Below are positions 27,067 through 36,046 of a stretch of 64,000 nucleotides of DNA, piece after piece. Every line of letters starts with the position of its first letter. Position 1 is the first letter of the stretch. The stretch covers positions 62,001 to 126,000 of the forward strand of contig NZ_QJJU01000011.1 in NCBI RefSeq assembly GCF_003201655.1. The letters are read 5' to 3'. The notes below the pieces were generated by a model. That model ran no database searches and was not told the origin of the DNA. It saw only the letters and a list, made by a program, of their open reading frames with translations. The translations under genes and the position numbers were made by a program. Source of the DNA: Mycolicibacterium moriokaense (GTDB lineage: Bacteria > Actinomycetota > Actinomycetes > Mycobacteriales > Mycobacteriaceae).

Positions 27067-28375
27067 CACCGCGACGTCAAACCGTCGAACATCCCTGTGA
27101 CCGAGGACGACTTCGCGTACCTCATTGATTTCGGGATCGCCCGTGCGGCCGAGGCGACCAAAGCTGACCAGCACCGGCGCCACGATCGGCACCTTGGCCT
27201 ACATGGCGCCCGAGCGATTCACCACCGACCGCGATGACGCGCGCGCCGACATTTATGCGCTGACGTGCGTGCTGCACGAGTGTCTGACCGGGGTCCAGCC
27301 GTTTCCGGGCGACAGTTTGGAACGCCAGATCACCAGCCACCTCACCCTGCCGCCGCCTCGGCCATCGACGATGCAGCCCGGGATTCCGCCACAGATGGAC
27401 CAGGTCATCGCGACCGGGATGGCCAAGAATCCGGACCAGCGCTACGCCACGACCAGAGATCAAGCGGTTGCCGCCCGCGCGGCACTGACGGCGCCAATCC
27501 CGCCCAGTCAGCCCGCACCGCCATCATTCGCACCGCCGCCGCCTGCGCCCAGCTGGTCAGCACCGGTTCCGTACCCCAACACGGGACCGAACGCACCGCA
27601 GCCGCACGCAGCCACCCAGTACCCCGCACCTGTCGCGGCCGCGCCGTGGTCTCAGCCCGCCATGCCGAATGCCCAACAAGCGCAGGCTCCATCTCCGTGG
27701 TGGCATAACCCCGCTGTCTGGATTCTGGCGGCCCTCGTGACTGTGGTCGTCATCGTCGTCGCTGTCGTCGCCGTCATTATTTGGCCTGACGGGAGTTCAG
27801 GCAGTCGCCCGACCACGAGGGCTCAGCCAAGCGGACAGCAGCTGCCGTCAGCGTCGAGTACGAGGCCGTCCGCACCGGGTTCGAGTTCGTCTGCTCCGAG
27901 CACGTTCGCACCGACGGCGACGCAGTCAACGCCGAAGGGACCCGGGCAACTGCACACGGTCGAGGAGCTCAGCGGCCTGCTGGACACCATCCGCGGCAAG
28001 TTCGGGGACACGATGGGCTTCCAGTTGGCGGTCTACCCCGACTATGCGATCACCGAGCGTGTCAGCCCCAAGAACAGCCACGTCCAACAGGACTTCACGT
28101 ACCGCGATGGCCAGTGGAACAGCTGGGGGGCGGACACGACGACCTCTTCGTTCGACGTGCTCGCCGACCTCAGCGCATTCAAGGCTGACGCGGTGGCCGC
28201 CACGCTGGCCGGTGCGCCTTAGGCCCTCGGAGCGCCTGACGGCAGCAAGACCTACCTGATCGTCGAGGGCGCCGAAGGCGGCGGCTTGGAGTTGTCCATC
28301 CATTCGGCCGAGCCCGGTACCGGATTCATGGAAGTCAATCCGGATGGCAGCGTCAAAGAGGTTCATCCGCCGTAA
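27067..28375 (+). pseudogene. Ser/Thr protein kinase (Pkn-type) pseudogene
   Basis: The fragment begins inside the catalytic loop (HRDVKPSNI, 27067) and continues with AYLIDFGIARAAEATK. The ATP-binding N-lobe is absent. A single extra A near 27160 shifts the frame; LTSTGATIGTLAYMAPERF then resumes normal kinase sequence. A Pro-rich linker, a membrane helix (about 27712-27787) and an extracellular domain follow. An in-frame TAG at 28220 interrupts that domain, although ALGAPDGSKTYLIVEG and more continue in frame to TAA 28375. Three independent lesions make this a clear pseudogene. A 365-codon ORF (27125-28222) remains open but is meaningless at its start. Confidence 0.88.
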
Positions 28376-28411
28376 TGAGTTGCCGCAACACGTCGCGGTA
28401 GATTGCCACGC

Positions 28412-29215
28412 GTGAGCGAAGACAGAGTTTGTGTGCGGATAGGCGCCAATGGCGTGGCGACGGCGACGATGGTGCGCGCCGACAAGCACAATGCGCTCGA
28501 CCAAGCGATGTTCGAAGGTCTGATGAATGCCGCTGAGCAGCTGGCGAACGATGCTTCAGTTCGCGTGGTCGTGCTGCACGGCGAGGGCAAGAGCTTCTGC
28601 TCCGGTCTGGACATTGCGAGCTTCATGTCCGGAGAAGGCGGCACGGACGTTCTGCTGGCCCGCGACGACGACCGGCTGGCCAACTTCGCGCAGCGGGTCA
28701 CCTACGACTGGTCGTTGGTGCCGGCGCCAGTAATCGCCGCGATACACGGCAACTGCTTTGGTGGCGGTCTGCAGATCGCGCTCGGCGCCGACATCCGGAT
28801 CGCCGCGCCGGACGCGAAGCTAAGCATCATGGAGATCAAGTGGGGCCTCGTACCCGATATGGGCATCACACAGACACTGCCGCGGCTCGTACCGATCGAC
28901 GTCGCGAAAGAGTTGACGTTCAGCGGCCGCATCGTTTCCGGGAGTGAGGGTTTCGAGCTCGGGCTGGTCACTCGGACTGCCGAAGATCCGCTTTCTGCGG
29001 CGCTGGCCCTCGCGGACGAGATCGCCCAGAAATCCCCGGATGCCATCCGCGCTGCGAAGCGCCTTTACGACGAGACCTGGACGAGCAACGACACGGCGGC
29101 TGCTCTGGTGCTCGAATCCGAACTGCAGACCGGCCTGATCGGGAAGCCCAACCAGATCGCCGCTGTCGTGGCCGGAATGTCAGGAGAGCGACCAGTCTTC
29201 GTCGACCCTGCTTAG
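28412..29215 (+). CDS. Crotonase / enoyl-CoA hydratase family protein
   Basis: This 267-residue enzyme has the crotonase oxyanion-hole segments: HGEGKSFCSGLDIASF near residue 55 and HGNCFGGGLQIALGADIRIA near 112. The usual glutamates of classical hydratases are not both evident (MEIKWGLVPDMG at the second position), so hydratase versus isomerase or hydrolase activity is open. I prefer GTG 28412 (VSEDRVCVRIG) over the longer TTG start nine bases upstream. It stands alone; the convergent neighbour is an NDH-2-like gene. Confidence 0.85.
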   Translation: MSEDRVCVRIGANGVATATMVRADKHNALDQAMFEGLMNAAEQLANDASVRVVVLHGEGKSFCSGLDIASFMSGEGGTDVLLARDDDRLANFAQRVTYDWSLVPAPVIAAIHGNCFGGGLQIALGADIRIAAPDAKLSIMEIKWGLVPDMGITQTLPRLVPIDVAKELTFSGRIVSGSEGFELGLVTRTAEDPLSAALALADEIAQKSPDAIRAAKRLYDETWTSNDTAAALVLESELQTGLIGKPNQIAAVVAGMSGERPVFVDPA

Positions 29216-29218
29216 CGA

Positions 29219-30427
29219 TCAATGCCCGTATGTCGGCGCGGCCTGCAGCTCCGGCGCGGCCGCGGCGAGCAGTGCGGCCCGGTCGCCGGTGAGCGGGGGA
29301 TAGATGCGTTCACAATTGATCACCTGCTTGGTCGCCTTGGCCGTCGCGCCGCGGCTGACGACCCGGCGGTCCCAGCCCTCCGTGTACACGGCGTCGGCCG
29401 GGCCGAGATCGAGAACGGTGACATACCAAGGGATTCGCAGCGACAGCATGGGTGCATCCAGCAAGTCGCTGATCACGTTGTAGCCCGCATAACGGCCCAT
29501 CGGCCGGCCGTGCTGACACGACATCACGGACATGTGGTCGTCGTCCATCTTCGCCGCCGCCACATCGCCCGCTGCGAACACACCGGCAACGCCTTCGACT
29601 CTCAGATAGTCGTCTACGGGCAGCCGACCCAGCCGGTCGCACGGCACACCAAACTGCGCGGTCAACGGGTTCGCCCGCATTCCGGCGCACCACACCACTG
29701 TTGCCGCGGGCACAACGTCGCCGGACGAGAGTGTCACGCTTCGCTCGCCGACGGCAGTGACGCCCATTCCGGTGATGGTCTCAACGTTGTTCTGTGCCAA
29801 CGCTTCTTCGATGACCGGACGTGCCGACTCACCCATATCCGAACCGACGTGCGGATTGCGGTCGACGAGGATCACTCGCGGTGTAACTCCTAGCGCGTCC
29901 GACAGCATCTTCGGCAGTTCACTGGCGGTCTCGATACCGGTGAGGCCGGCGCCGACGACGACCGCAGTTGCAGTCGCGGGATCCGCCGTCCGTTCGGCCA
30001 GATTGCGGATGTGCGCCTGCAGCTTCATCGCGCCGTCGTAGGTGTCGACGTCGAAACCGAACTCGGCAAGCCCAGGAATGTCCGGCTTCACCACGCTGCT
30101 GCCCAACGCCAGTACGAGGCGGTCGTAACCGCGGGTTAGGCCGTCGGCCGTGCTCACCGTTGCGGCCGATGCGTCGATTCCGGTGACAGTCGCGGTGATT
30201 TGGCCGATACCGGCCGGATCGAGCAAGCCCTGCAACGGGATTCGGCACGCACTGAGATCCGCCTCGTAGTTGCGGACCCGAATATCGTGGAACGGCTGTG
30301 AACTGACGACAGTAACGTCGACCGAGCCCTTGGCGACTCCGAGCTCGTCTAGCCGCCGCGCCGCTCCCAGTGCGGCCCAAAGCCCGGCGAATCCCGACCC
30401 GAGAACAAGAACGCGTGAAGGCGCCAT
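29219..30427 (-). CDS. NAD(P)/FAD-dependent oxidoreductase, type II NADH dehydrogenase-like
   Basis: This 402-residue flavoprotein has two Rossmann sites: VLVLGSGFAGLWAALGAARR for FAD at the N-terminus and AVVVGAGLTGIETASELP for NAD(P)H near residue 165. A third FAD contact GVFAAGDVAAAKMDDDH is near 300. The pattern matches the NDH-2 / sulfide-quinone-reductase-like group. The C-terminal membrane-anchoring helix of true NDH-2 is not obvious, so it may be a soluble relative. ATG 30427 is preceded by an in-frame GTG at 30433. No operon partner. Confidence 0.85.
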   Translation of the reverse strand: MAPSRVLVLGSGFAGLWAALGAARRLDELGVAKGSVDVTVVSSQPFHDIRVRNYEADLSACRIPLQGLLDPAGIGQITATVTGIDASAATVSTADGLTRGYDRLVLALGSSVVKPDIPGLAEFGFDVDTYDGAMKLQAHIRNLAERTADPATATAVVVGAGLTGIETASELPKMLSDALGVTPRVILVDRNPHVGSDMGESARPVIEEALAQNNVETITGMGVTAVGERSVTLSSGDVVPAATVVWCAGMRANPLTAQFGVPCDRLGRLPVDDYLRVEGVAGVFAAGDVAAAKMDDDHMSVMSCQHGRPMGRYAGYNVISDLLDAPMLSLRIPWYVTVLDLGPADAVYTEGWDRRVVSRGATAKATKQVINCERIYPPLTGDRAALLAAAAPELQAAPTYGH

Positions 30428-30538
30428 CGCCACATCGTACGGCCGACATCAGCGCCGGAACCCCGCCCTCGCGCGTCGAATCCGGCCCAATGGTCTATCG
30501 GCCTGGCCCAGAAGGTGAACAACCGCAGCGAGTGTTGG

Positions 30539-31228
30539 CTAGGGCGATCGCAGGATGACGATCGCGTTGTCGATCTTTTTAAAGGACTTGAACGTGTCTG
30601 CGGGAACGCCGAAGACGGCGGACAACACCCGGGGTGGAAGCGCGCTGAGGGACTCACCTATGCCGATATTGTCTTTTCCTTCGGGCGCACTGGTGTTCTG
30701 GATGATCACTATCTTCACGTCGTCCCGGCCCCGGTTCTCGAAGTAGTGGAAGGAACCCTGGGGTGCGAACACAACGTCGCCGACATGTTGGTCGAAACTC
30801 TCGTGGTTGCTGTTCCCGTCGACGACGACCCAAGTCGCGACTCCCTCGGTGACCAGGTTGATCTCCCACGCGCTGGGATGCCAGTGCGGCTCGCGGATGG
30901 CTCCGGGCTGCAACGTGAGCAGCAAGATGCTGGCCTCTTGACCTTTGAGTATCGGAAAATTGTCCTCGTCCGCCTGCTGAAACGAGCCCCCGTCAAGCGT
31001 GGTGGGGGTCTGTGCGCCGAGATGGAACAGGTGCGATTGCGAGGTAATCGTCTCAGAGGGTAGGCGCGGATCACCGAAACGTGTCGCATCATCGATCATT
31101 GGATCCACCTTTTCAGTGCGATGGCCGGAACTGCCGTCGGAGACTAGACGGTCAAAACCTGCACCGGTCGCTGCAGCGGCGCCTGCCAGGCCCGCTGAAG
31201 CCAAGACCGTGCGACGATTAATCTGCAT
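30539..31228 (-). CDS. Tat-exported cupin (oxalate-decarboxylase-like)
   Basis: This 229-residue protein begins MQINRRTVLASAGLAGAAA, a clear twin-arginine signal, with AAGGAC ahead of ATG 31228. A single cupin barrel follows: PHWHPSAWEINLVTEG supplies the first metal motif (two His and Glu near residues 113-120), and GDVVFAPQGSFHYFEN supplies the second with its His near 163. It is half the size of bicupin oxalate decarboxylases. Export by Tat fits a metal loaded in the cytoplasm. The reaction is unknown. It is monocistronic, about 250 bp from the sigma-factor locus. Confidence 0.8.
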   Translation of the reverse strand: MQINRRTVLASAGLAGAAAATGAGFDRLVSDGSSGHRTEKVDPMIDDATRFGDPRLPSETITSQSHLFHLGAQTPTTLDGGSFQQADEDNFPILKGQEASILLLTLQPGAIREPHWHPSAWEINLVTEGVATWVVVDGNSNHESFDQHVGDVVFAPQGSFHYFENRGRDDVKIVIIQNTSAPEGKDNIGIGESLSALPPRVLSAVFGVPADTFKSFKKIDNAIVILRSP

Positions 31229-31477
31229 CGACCCGTCCTTCCCTTGGTATGCCTCGAAAAGGCATGCCACCAAACGTGATTCAATGTGGGCGCGTTGCTC
31301 GTGCGCATCGCAACCAACACCCTTATGATCGACGATCACCCGGCCGTGTGGCCACACAGCTGACGCCCATGAATGCCCCCTGCTAGCCGTACTTTGCACC
31401 TATCAGCCAGTTGCAAGCACCGGGGGCCGACGTCGTACCCGCTGCGGCAACGGACCGAATAGAAGCACTCCGCCACG

Positions 31478-31771
31478 TCATCCGGGCAGCGCCCGATCAC
31501 GAGCGTCGGGACAGTCCTGGGGCAGTTCGAGTGCGCGCTGTAGCGCTTGCAGGGCGTCATGCAGCCTCGACTTCACGAACCATTCCGCGACGTGTAGATC
31601 GTCGGCGATCTGCGCTGTCGTCCAACCCAAGTAGTACGAGTGGCCGATCAACGCGCGGTGCTCGGCGGACAATTGTCCGAGGGCGTCGGCGATCAGCAGC
31701 CGCGCCCGCGCCGCATTCAGCTCGTCAGGATTGGTGCGCTCACGCGCGTCCCAAGTTTCGCCTCGTTGCAT
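31478..31771 (-). CDS. Stand-alone sigma factor region-4-like protein
   Basis: The ORF from ATG 31771 ([19 protein letters not shown]) encodes 97 residues matching only the DNA-binding region 4 of ECF sigma factors. It has [44 protein letters not shown] in segments typical of SigK/SigL-type factors. Region 2, which binds core polymerase and the -10 element, is absent. Its start overlaps the 3' end of the ECF sigma gene in another frame, so it could be coupled to it. It is either a remnant of a second sigma gene or a small regulator. I lean to remnant, but the frame is clean. Confidence 0.5.
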   Translation of the reverse strand: MQRGETWDARERTNPDELNAARARLLIADALGQLSAEHRALIGHSYYLGWTTAQIADDLHVAEWFVKSRLHDALQALQRALELPQDCPDARDRALPG

Positions 31772-32604
31772 GAAATGGATCTCGCTCGTCGAGTCGGAGT
31801 AGTGCCTGTGCACTCGGCAGCGTCGACGAGTAGGCGGCGTAACTGCCGCCGTCCGCGGTGGAGCCGGGACATCACCGTTCCCTGCGGTATGTGCATGATT
31901 TCGGCGATCTGCCTGTACTTGAGATCTTGTACGTCGGCGTAGTAGACGACCAAACGCGTTTGTTCGGGCAGGGCCTTCATGGCCATCTTGATGTCAGTGT
32001 TGGGCAACGTTTCGAGCGCTTCGTCCTCCGCAGAACGCTGCCCCGTCGACGAGTGTGCGCCGTCGACGGCCAGCAGCTCATCGGTGATGTCGGCCCGCAG
32101 GTACACCACCGGCTGCCGCTGCCTTTTGCGATAGGTGTCGATGTATTTGTTCTTTAGGATCCGATGTAGCCAGGCGTTGAGGTTGGTGCCCTCCCGAAAC
32201 GAGTCGAACCCGACGTAGGCGGCCAACATGGTGTCCTGCAGCAGATTTTCGGCGTCGGTGCGATTGCTCGTCAGGCGCAGAGCCCGCCTGAAGAGTGGCG
32301 CCCGGAGCGGGATGACATCGCGTTCGAATCGTGCGGTCAGCTCGGCATTGGTTGTGCCGCGCCTTGATTCAGCGATTGTGAGAAGCGAATCGTCAGGCTG
32401 AGCGACGCCGACAAACCCCAGGCAGTCGCATTTACTGCATTCCATGCCTTCGCTGCGGATATGACTGCTGTGGTCGTGCCCGCAGCTCTGACGCAAACAC
32501 GGCTTTCCGGCGGCGGCCCAGCCGTCGCAGGTGGTGTTCGTCGGCGCCCAGACCAGCCGGTGGTCCATCCCGAACGGACTGTGCAACGACAAATCAACTG
32601 ACAT
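31717..32604 (-). CDS. ECF sigma factor with Cys/His-rich N-terminal extension
   Basis: This 295-residue protein starts at ATG 32604 (AAGGAG upstream; a second ATG at 32607). From about residue 90 it is a standard ECF sigma: region 2 with [20 protein letters not shown] and [15 protein letters not shown], and region 4 with [20 protein letters not shown] and [15 protein letters not shown]. That resembles the SigH/SigR group. The first 75 residues are unusual, with the pattern C-x9-C-x4-C-x-H-x-H-x2-H-x7-C-x2-C-x-C (CDGW...CSKCDC), which looks metal-binding. No anti-sigma gene is adjacent. The gene is divergent from a MarR gene and has a matching operator at 32630. Confidence 0.85.
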   Translation of the reverse strand: MSVDLSLHSPFGMDHRLVWAPTNTTCDGWAAAGKPCLRQSCGHDHSSHIRSEGMECSKCDCLGFVGVAQPDDSLLTIAESRRGTTNAELTARFERDVIPLRAPLFRRALRLTSNRTDAENLLQDTMLAAYVGFDSFREGTNLNAWLHRILKNKYIDTYRKRQRQPVVYLRADITDELLAVDGAHSSTGQRSAEDEALETLPNTDIKMAMKALPEQTRLVVYYADVQDLKYRQIAEIMHIPQGTVMSRLHRGRRQLRRLLVDAAECTGTTPTRRARSISCNEAKLGTRVSAPILTS

Positions 32605-32629
32605 CATCCGACTCCTTCCCGAGATCATG

Positions 32630-32648
32630 TACATCGGGTAGCGATATA
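32630..32648. promoter_or_regulatory. Candidate MarR operator before the sigma gene
   Basis: TACATCG-N5-CGATATA lies 25 bp upstream of the sigma start. It differs by one base from the perfect palindrome at 32795, with the same spacer length, so one protein probably binds both sites. Confidence 0.65.
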
Positions 32649-32794
32649 TAGACAGTAGAACTAATCTTCGGAGCGCCACAAGGTTGTGAGCCAATTCACG
32701 AGCGGAAAGTTGAATACTGACAGGTTGCTGAGTATCTGAGCGGTCGATCGGAATGATGGCGGAGCCTCGCCGCTGTGAAGGCCACGCGGACATC

Positions 32795-32813
32795 TACATC
32801 GGAGAACGATGTA
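32795..32813. promoter_or_regulatory. Perfect palindromic operator before the MarR gene
   Basis: TACATCG-N5-CGATGTA is a perfect 7-bp inverted repeat 20 bp before the GTG start of the MarR-family gene. MarR proteins typically bind such sites and repress themselves. Confidence 0.7.
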
Positions 32814-32833
32814 AATGTGGTATATCTACGGGG

Positions 32834-33319
32834 GTGGCAGAGTCATACCGCGGTGTCGGGCGAGGCATCGCTATCGAGGGGCTTGAACAGACGGCGATCC
32901 TCATGGTTCGGCACTTGGGCGTTCGCACTGGACTGGGTCTGACAGCCAACATGACGCTGAGCACGCTGCAGGAAGCACCGGCTCGGGTGACGACGTTGGC
33001 CGCGGCAGCGAGCATCCGCCAGCCTGCGATGACCGAACTGGTTCAGCGGTTGGAACGCCAGGGTCTGGTGACCCGCGTCGACGACCCAGGAGATGCGCGC
33101 GCGGCTCTGGTAACCATCACCGACACCGGCCGGGCGCTGCTCGACGGTCAACGGCGCGACCGCCGAGATCGGATGGCCGCGTTGCTCAAGGCTCTCCCGG
33201 CAGAGGACGAGACCACCCTGACCCTGGCCATGCATGCAGCGCTGCCCATCATTCGGCGACTCATCGACGACGCCCAGCAGTCCCGCACGCAGACGGACGG
33301 CGACACCCCGATCCGCTAG
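32834..33319 (+). CDS. MarR-family transcriptional regulator
   Basis: This 161-residue regulator has the MarR winged helix: TTLAAAASIRQPAMTELVQRLERQGLV as recognition region in parts, then the wing DDPGDARAALVTITDTGRALLD. I chose GTG 32834 (VAESYRGVG) with GGGG upstream. A longer frame to 32753 runs over the operator and is unlikely to be coding. It is divergent from the ECF sigma gene, and the same palindrome precedes both. It probably controls both in response to a small molecule or oxidation; there is no obvious sensor Cys in the shorter form. Confidence 0.82.
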   Translation: MAESYRGVGRGIAIEGLEQTAILMVRHLGVRTGLGLTANMTLSTLQEAPARVTTLAAAASIRQPAMTELVQRLERQGLVTRVDDPGDARAALVTITDTGRALLDGQRRDRRDRMAALLKALPAEDETTLTLAMHAALPIIRRLIDDAQQSRTQTDGDTPIR

Positions 33320-33496
33320 CCGCGTCTCCAGTGAACTTGTGCGCCTCGCCGGTAGATCCGTAAAAGTGTACGAGCTGTCTGTCGCTGATTGCGGATCATC
33401 AACGCTCACAACAAGTATCCTTCACAGTTCGATATGGCCCGATGAGCCTGCCGTAGCTGGATACGAGCGGACAGGGTCGGTGTCGCCGCCTCGAAG

Positions 33497-34075
33497 TCAA
33501 CTTTGCAGAGCAGCGTCGACGAGCGCCTCTGCTACTGCTCGGGTTGTGTCGACGGTTGACGGCCTTGCATCCAGCCACGCCGAAATAGCGGCGCCGTCAA
33601 ACAGCACGACGAGTTGCTCGGCGAGTTCCTCGGGGTGTGTTACCTCGGCTGCAAAGGCCAAATCGAAAAACATATTGTGGATCCAGTCGCGGTATTCGGT
33701 GACAGCTTCCTCGACAACTTCACCGGGCAGCGCCTCGGCACTGGCGGTCACCAGCGCACACCCGCGAAATCCGGGTTCGGCGAATGACTGCCCCTGGATC
33801 TCGAACACGCCCACCAGCCGGTCTCGGGGTGTGGGGTACCCGGGGAGGTCGCGCGCGAGCGCATCCTGTAGCCGGGTGTGGCGGGCCCGCAAGTAGGCGC
33901 GGACAAGTTCGTCGGTACTGCCGAACGCCTCGCGCAATGTCTCCGCGGGAACGCCGGCCACCTCGATGACCCGGTCGATGGACACCCTGTGCATCCCCTG
34001 GCGGTAGAAGAGTTCGTCGGCCGCGTCAAGGAGACGTTGACGTGCTAACGCCAAATCGATACCGGCATCGTCCAT
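33497..34075 (-). CDS. TetR-family regulator
   Basis: This 192-residue protein has an N-terminal TetR helix-turn-helix (ADELFYRQGMHRVSIDRVIEVAGVP followed by TLREAFGSTDELVRAYL, quoted in parts). The C-terminal domain has EPGFRGCALVTASAEALPG, shared with the YxaF-like regulator at 39663 (LPEFRGCPFVNAAAEAPAG), so the two are paralogues. No clear operator was seen in its 203-bp upstream gap, which otherwise holds nothing recognised. The convergent 177-bp gap to the MarR gene also holds nothing clear. Confidence 0.85.
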   Translation of the reverse strand: MDDAGIDLALARQRLLDAADELFYRQGMHRVSIDRVIEVAGVPAETLREAFGSTDELVRAYLRARHTRLQDALARDLPGYPTPRDRLVGVFEIQGQSFAEPGFRGCALVTASAEALPGEVVEEAVTEYRDWIHNMFFDLAFAAEVTHPEELAEQLVVLFDGAAISAWLDARPSTVDTTRAVAEALVDAALQS

Positions 34076-34278
34076 GTCCGTGTCCCCACTGTCAGCCAGC
34101 CGCCGCCAGTATGCGGCGACCAGACCCTGTTGGCAACGACGGACGTCGGCGGTGGTATTCCCGGTCGAGCGCAGTCAGCACCTATGTTTGGACGGTCAGG
34201 GAATCAGCGTCAAGCTGGGTGCTGACGTCGTCCCGTTGTGGTTCGGCCACGTTGATGACGGTACGTCAGCCGATGGTG

Positions 34279-35154
34279 TTATGCGGCGGACGCAGCGAAC
34301 AGCGAGATGTGCTCGCGGACCCAGTCTTTGACCGAACGTGGGGCGTGGCCGGTCAGGTCGAAAACGGTGGGCGACGGGACCGCGTACACGTTGTCGCGGG
34401 TGATGTCGTCGACCCCGATGAGCACATCGACGAGCAGTGCGGGTAGCCCGGCAGATTCCAGGGTGGCGCGCTGCTGGGCTTCGGTTCGGGTGTGGTACTC
34501 GACGTGGGCTCCGAGCGCTGCTGAAATATAGCCGGCGACCTCGTCCATCGTCACGGCCACGGGTCCGGAGATGTCATAGGTTTTGCCGGCATGGCGTTCG
34601 GGGCCTTCGGTGAGAATGACAGCGAAGACCGCTGCTACGTCGCGGATGTCGATCAGGGCCACCCGGCCTGTACCCCCGAGACCGCCCCACGCACCTGAAC
34701 GCACAAAGTTGGAAGCGATTTTCAGCATGCTGTCGGTGAATGTCGTGGGACGCACGACCGTCGCGGCGACACCGGTGGTGGTCAGGTAGGCGTCGATCTC
34801 GGTGTGCCACTGCACGACGTTGGCGGGGTGGGTGCCCCCAGCGCCGCCGACCGACAGATTCACCAGATACGGCACCTGCGCCTGGATGGCGGCGTCGATC
34901 AGCGCGATCTCGTCACGGACCTGACGGTCCGTGGTGCCGTAGCTCAAGTAAGCCTTGTCGGATCCGGCGAACGCCGACCGCAGCGTGGCAGTGTCATCGA
35001 AGTCGACGCCCACGATCTCCAGCTTGGCATCACCGAAGGCCGACGCCGCAGCGATGGGGTCACGGGTGAGGACCCGCACCTCCTCGTCTTCACGCACAAG
35101 CGCTTGAGTCAATGACTTACCGACAAGTCCGGTTCCACCGGCCAGCGTGATCAT
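34279..35154 (-). CDS. NmrA-like NAD(P)-binding protein (atypical SDR)
   Basis: This 291-residue protein begins MITLAGGTGLVGKSLTQAL, the GxxGxxG nucleotide site of atypical SDRs. It lacks the YxxxK pair of classical SDRs. RPTTFTDSML and DIRDVAAVFAVIL match the NmrA/QOR2 group of NAD(P)-sensing or quinone-reducing proteins. Start ATG 35154 has AAGAAGGG upstream. It is divergent from the CGNR regulator gene, which may control it through the inverted repeats in the 211-bp region between. Confidence 0.83.
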   Translation of the reverse strand: MITLAGGTGLVGKSLTQALVREDEEVRVLTRDPIAAASAFGDAKLEIVGVDFDDTATLRSAFAGSDKAYLSYGTTDRQVRDEIALIDAAIQAQVPYLVNLSVGGAGGTHPANVVQWHTEIDAYLTTTGVAATVVRPTTFTDSMLKIASNFVRSGAWGGLGGTGRVALIDIRDVAAVFAVILTEGPERHAGKTYDISGPVAVTMDEVAGYISAALGAHVEYHTRTEAQQRATLESAGLPALLVDVLIGVDDITRDNVYAVPSPTVFDLTGHAPRSVKDWVREHISLFAASAA

Positions 35155-35194
35155 GTTGAACCCTTCTTTCGCAGAGTATTGCGTCCTCAAATAC

Positions 35195-35206
35195 GACAGT
35201 AGTGTC
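35195..35206. promoter_or_regulatory. Short inverted repeat near the NmrA-like promoter
   Basis: GACA-GTAG-TGTC, 41 bp upstream of the NmrA-like start in the region shared with the CGNR gene. Short, so only a weak operator candidate. Confidence 0.3.
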
Positions 35207-35297
35207 AGCTAGACGCTCATGTCAACGAATCACGCGAGGTGCTGGCAGTGGTCATGACAGATGCCCTACGCAGAACGAGTTTGGGACTGACTACCGC

Positions 35298-35324
35298 CAT
35301 ATCGACGTACACAACAGCGATATG
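35298..35324. promoter_or_regulatory. Inverted repeat upstream of the CGNR gene
   Basis: CATATCG-N13-CGATATG is a perfect 7-bp inverted repeat 42 bp before the CGNR start. The spacing fits a dimeric regulator binding two turns apart. Confidence 0.45.
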
Positions 35325-35365
35325 ATGCTGTCGAATGACCGAATCGATCGGGCTATGATGGGGAC

Positions 35366-36004
35366 ATGGGTTGGCCCGCCACTGACAGACACGGACTGTC
35401 ACCTGCGCCCACCGGGTTGGGTTTCGTCCAAGATTTCCTCAACACCCATCCCACCCATCCCGCCCCGTCCGCAAAGCCTGAACCCGCGGCTGACCTGCTC
35501 GCTGACGTTGACAGCGCACAGCGCTGGCTGGACGGGGCTCTGAAAAACTGGTCGAAAGAAACAGGCGTGCCGCAAAGCCGTGTGCTGCTCACCGAGGCCG
35601 ACCTGGACAAGCTCTGCGGCCTGCGGGCCGATCTGACGAGCTTGGTCCGTTCCACCGATCAGCCGCACGAGGCGACGCTGCTGCCGTCGGCATCCGTTTT
35701 CGCGCGAGTGGGACCCGACGGTATGGCGCTGCTGGAGCCGCGCGGAGACGGAAGCCGCAGGGTCAGCGCGGTCGTGCTGATTGAGATCTTCACCGCCCAA
35801 CGACTAGATAACTGGCGCCGACTGAAAATCTGCCGCAACGAACGGTGCAGCGTGTCGTTCTACGACCGCTCCCGCAACAACAGCGCGGTGTGGCACGACT
35901 CTCGTGAATGTGGCAACGCCATCTACCTACGCGCCTCACGAGCCCGCAAACGACAGGGCGCAATCGACACCAGACAGCACCACAAGGACGCCGAAAAGCC
36001 CTGA
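35366..36004 (+). CDS. CGNR zinc-finger protein, putative regulator
   Basis: This 212-residue protein has the ABATE-like N-terminal region (FVQDFLNTHP) and the C-terminal CGNR zinc finger: LKICRNERCSVSFYDRSRNN, then HDSRECGNAIYLRASRARKR. The Cys pairs bind zinc. Family members are considered DNA-binding regulators of stress or aromatic metabolism in actinobacteria. It is divergent from the NmrA-like gene. The start chosen is ATG 35366 (MGWPATDRHGLS). Confidence 0.85.
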   Translation: MGWPATDRHGLSPAPTGLGFVQDFLNTHPTHPAPSAKPEPAADLLADVDSAQRWLDGALKNWSKETGVPQSRVLLTEADLDKLCGLRADLTSLVRSTDQPHEATLLPSASVFARVGPDGMALLEPRGDGSRRVSAVVLIEIFTAQRLDNWRRLKICRNERCSVSFYDRSRNNSAVWHDSRECGNAIYLRASRARKRQGAIDTRQHHKDAEKP

Positions 36005-36046
36005 CATTCAACCACTTATCGGCGCGGTGAGCGCAGCGATGCCGTG

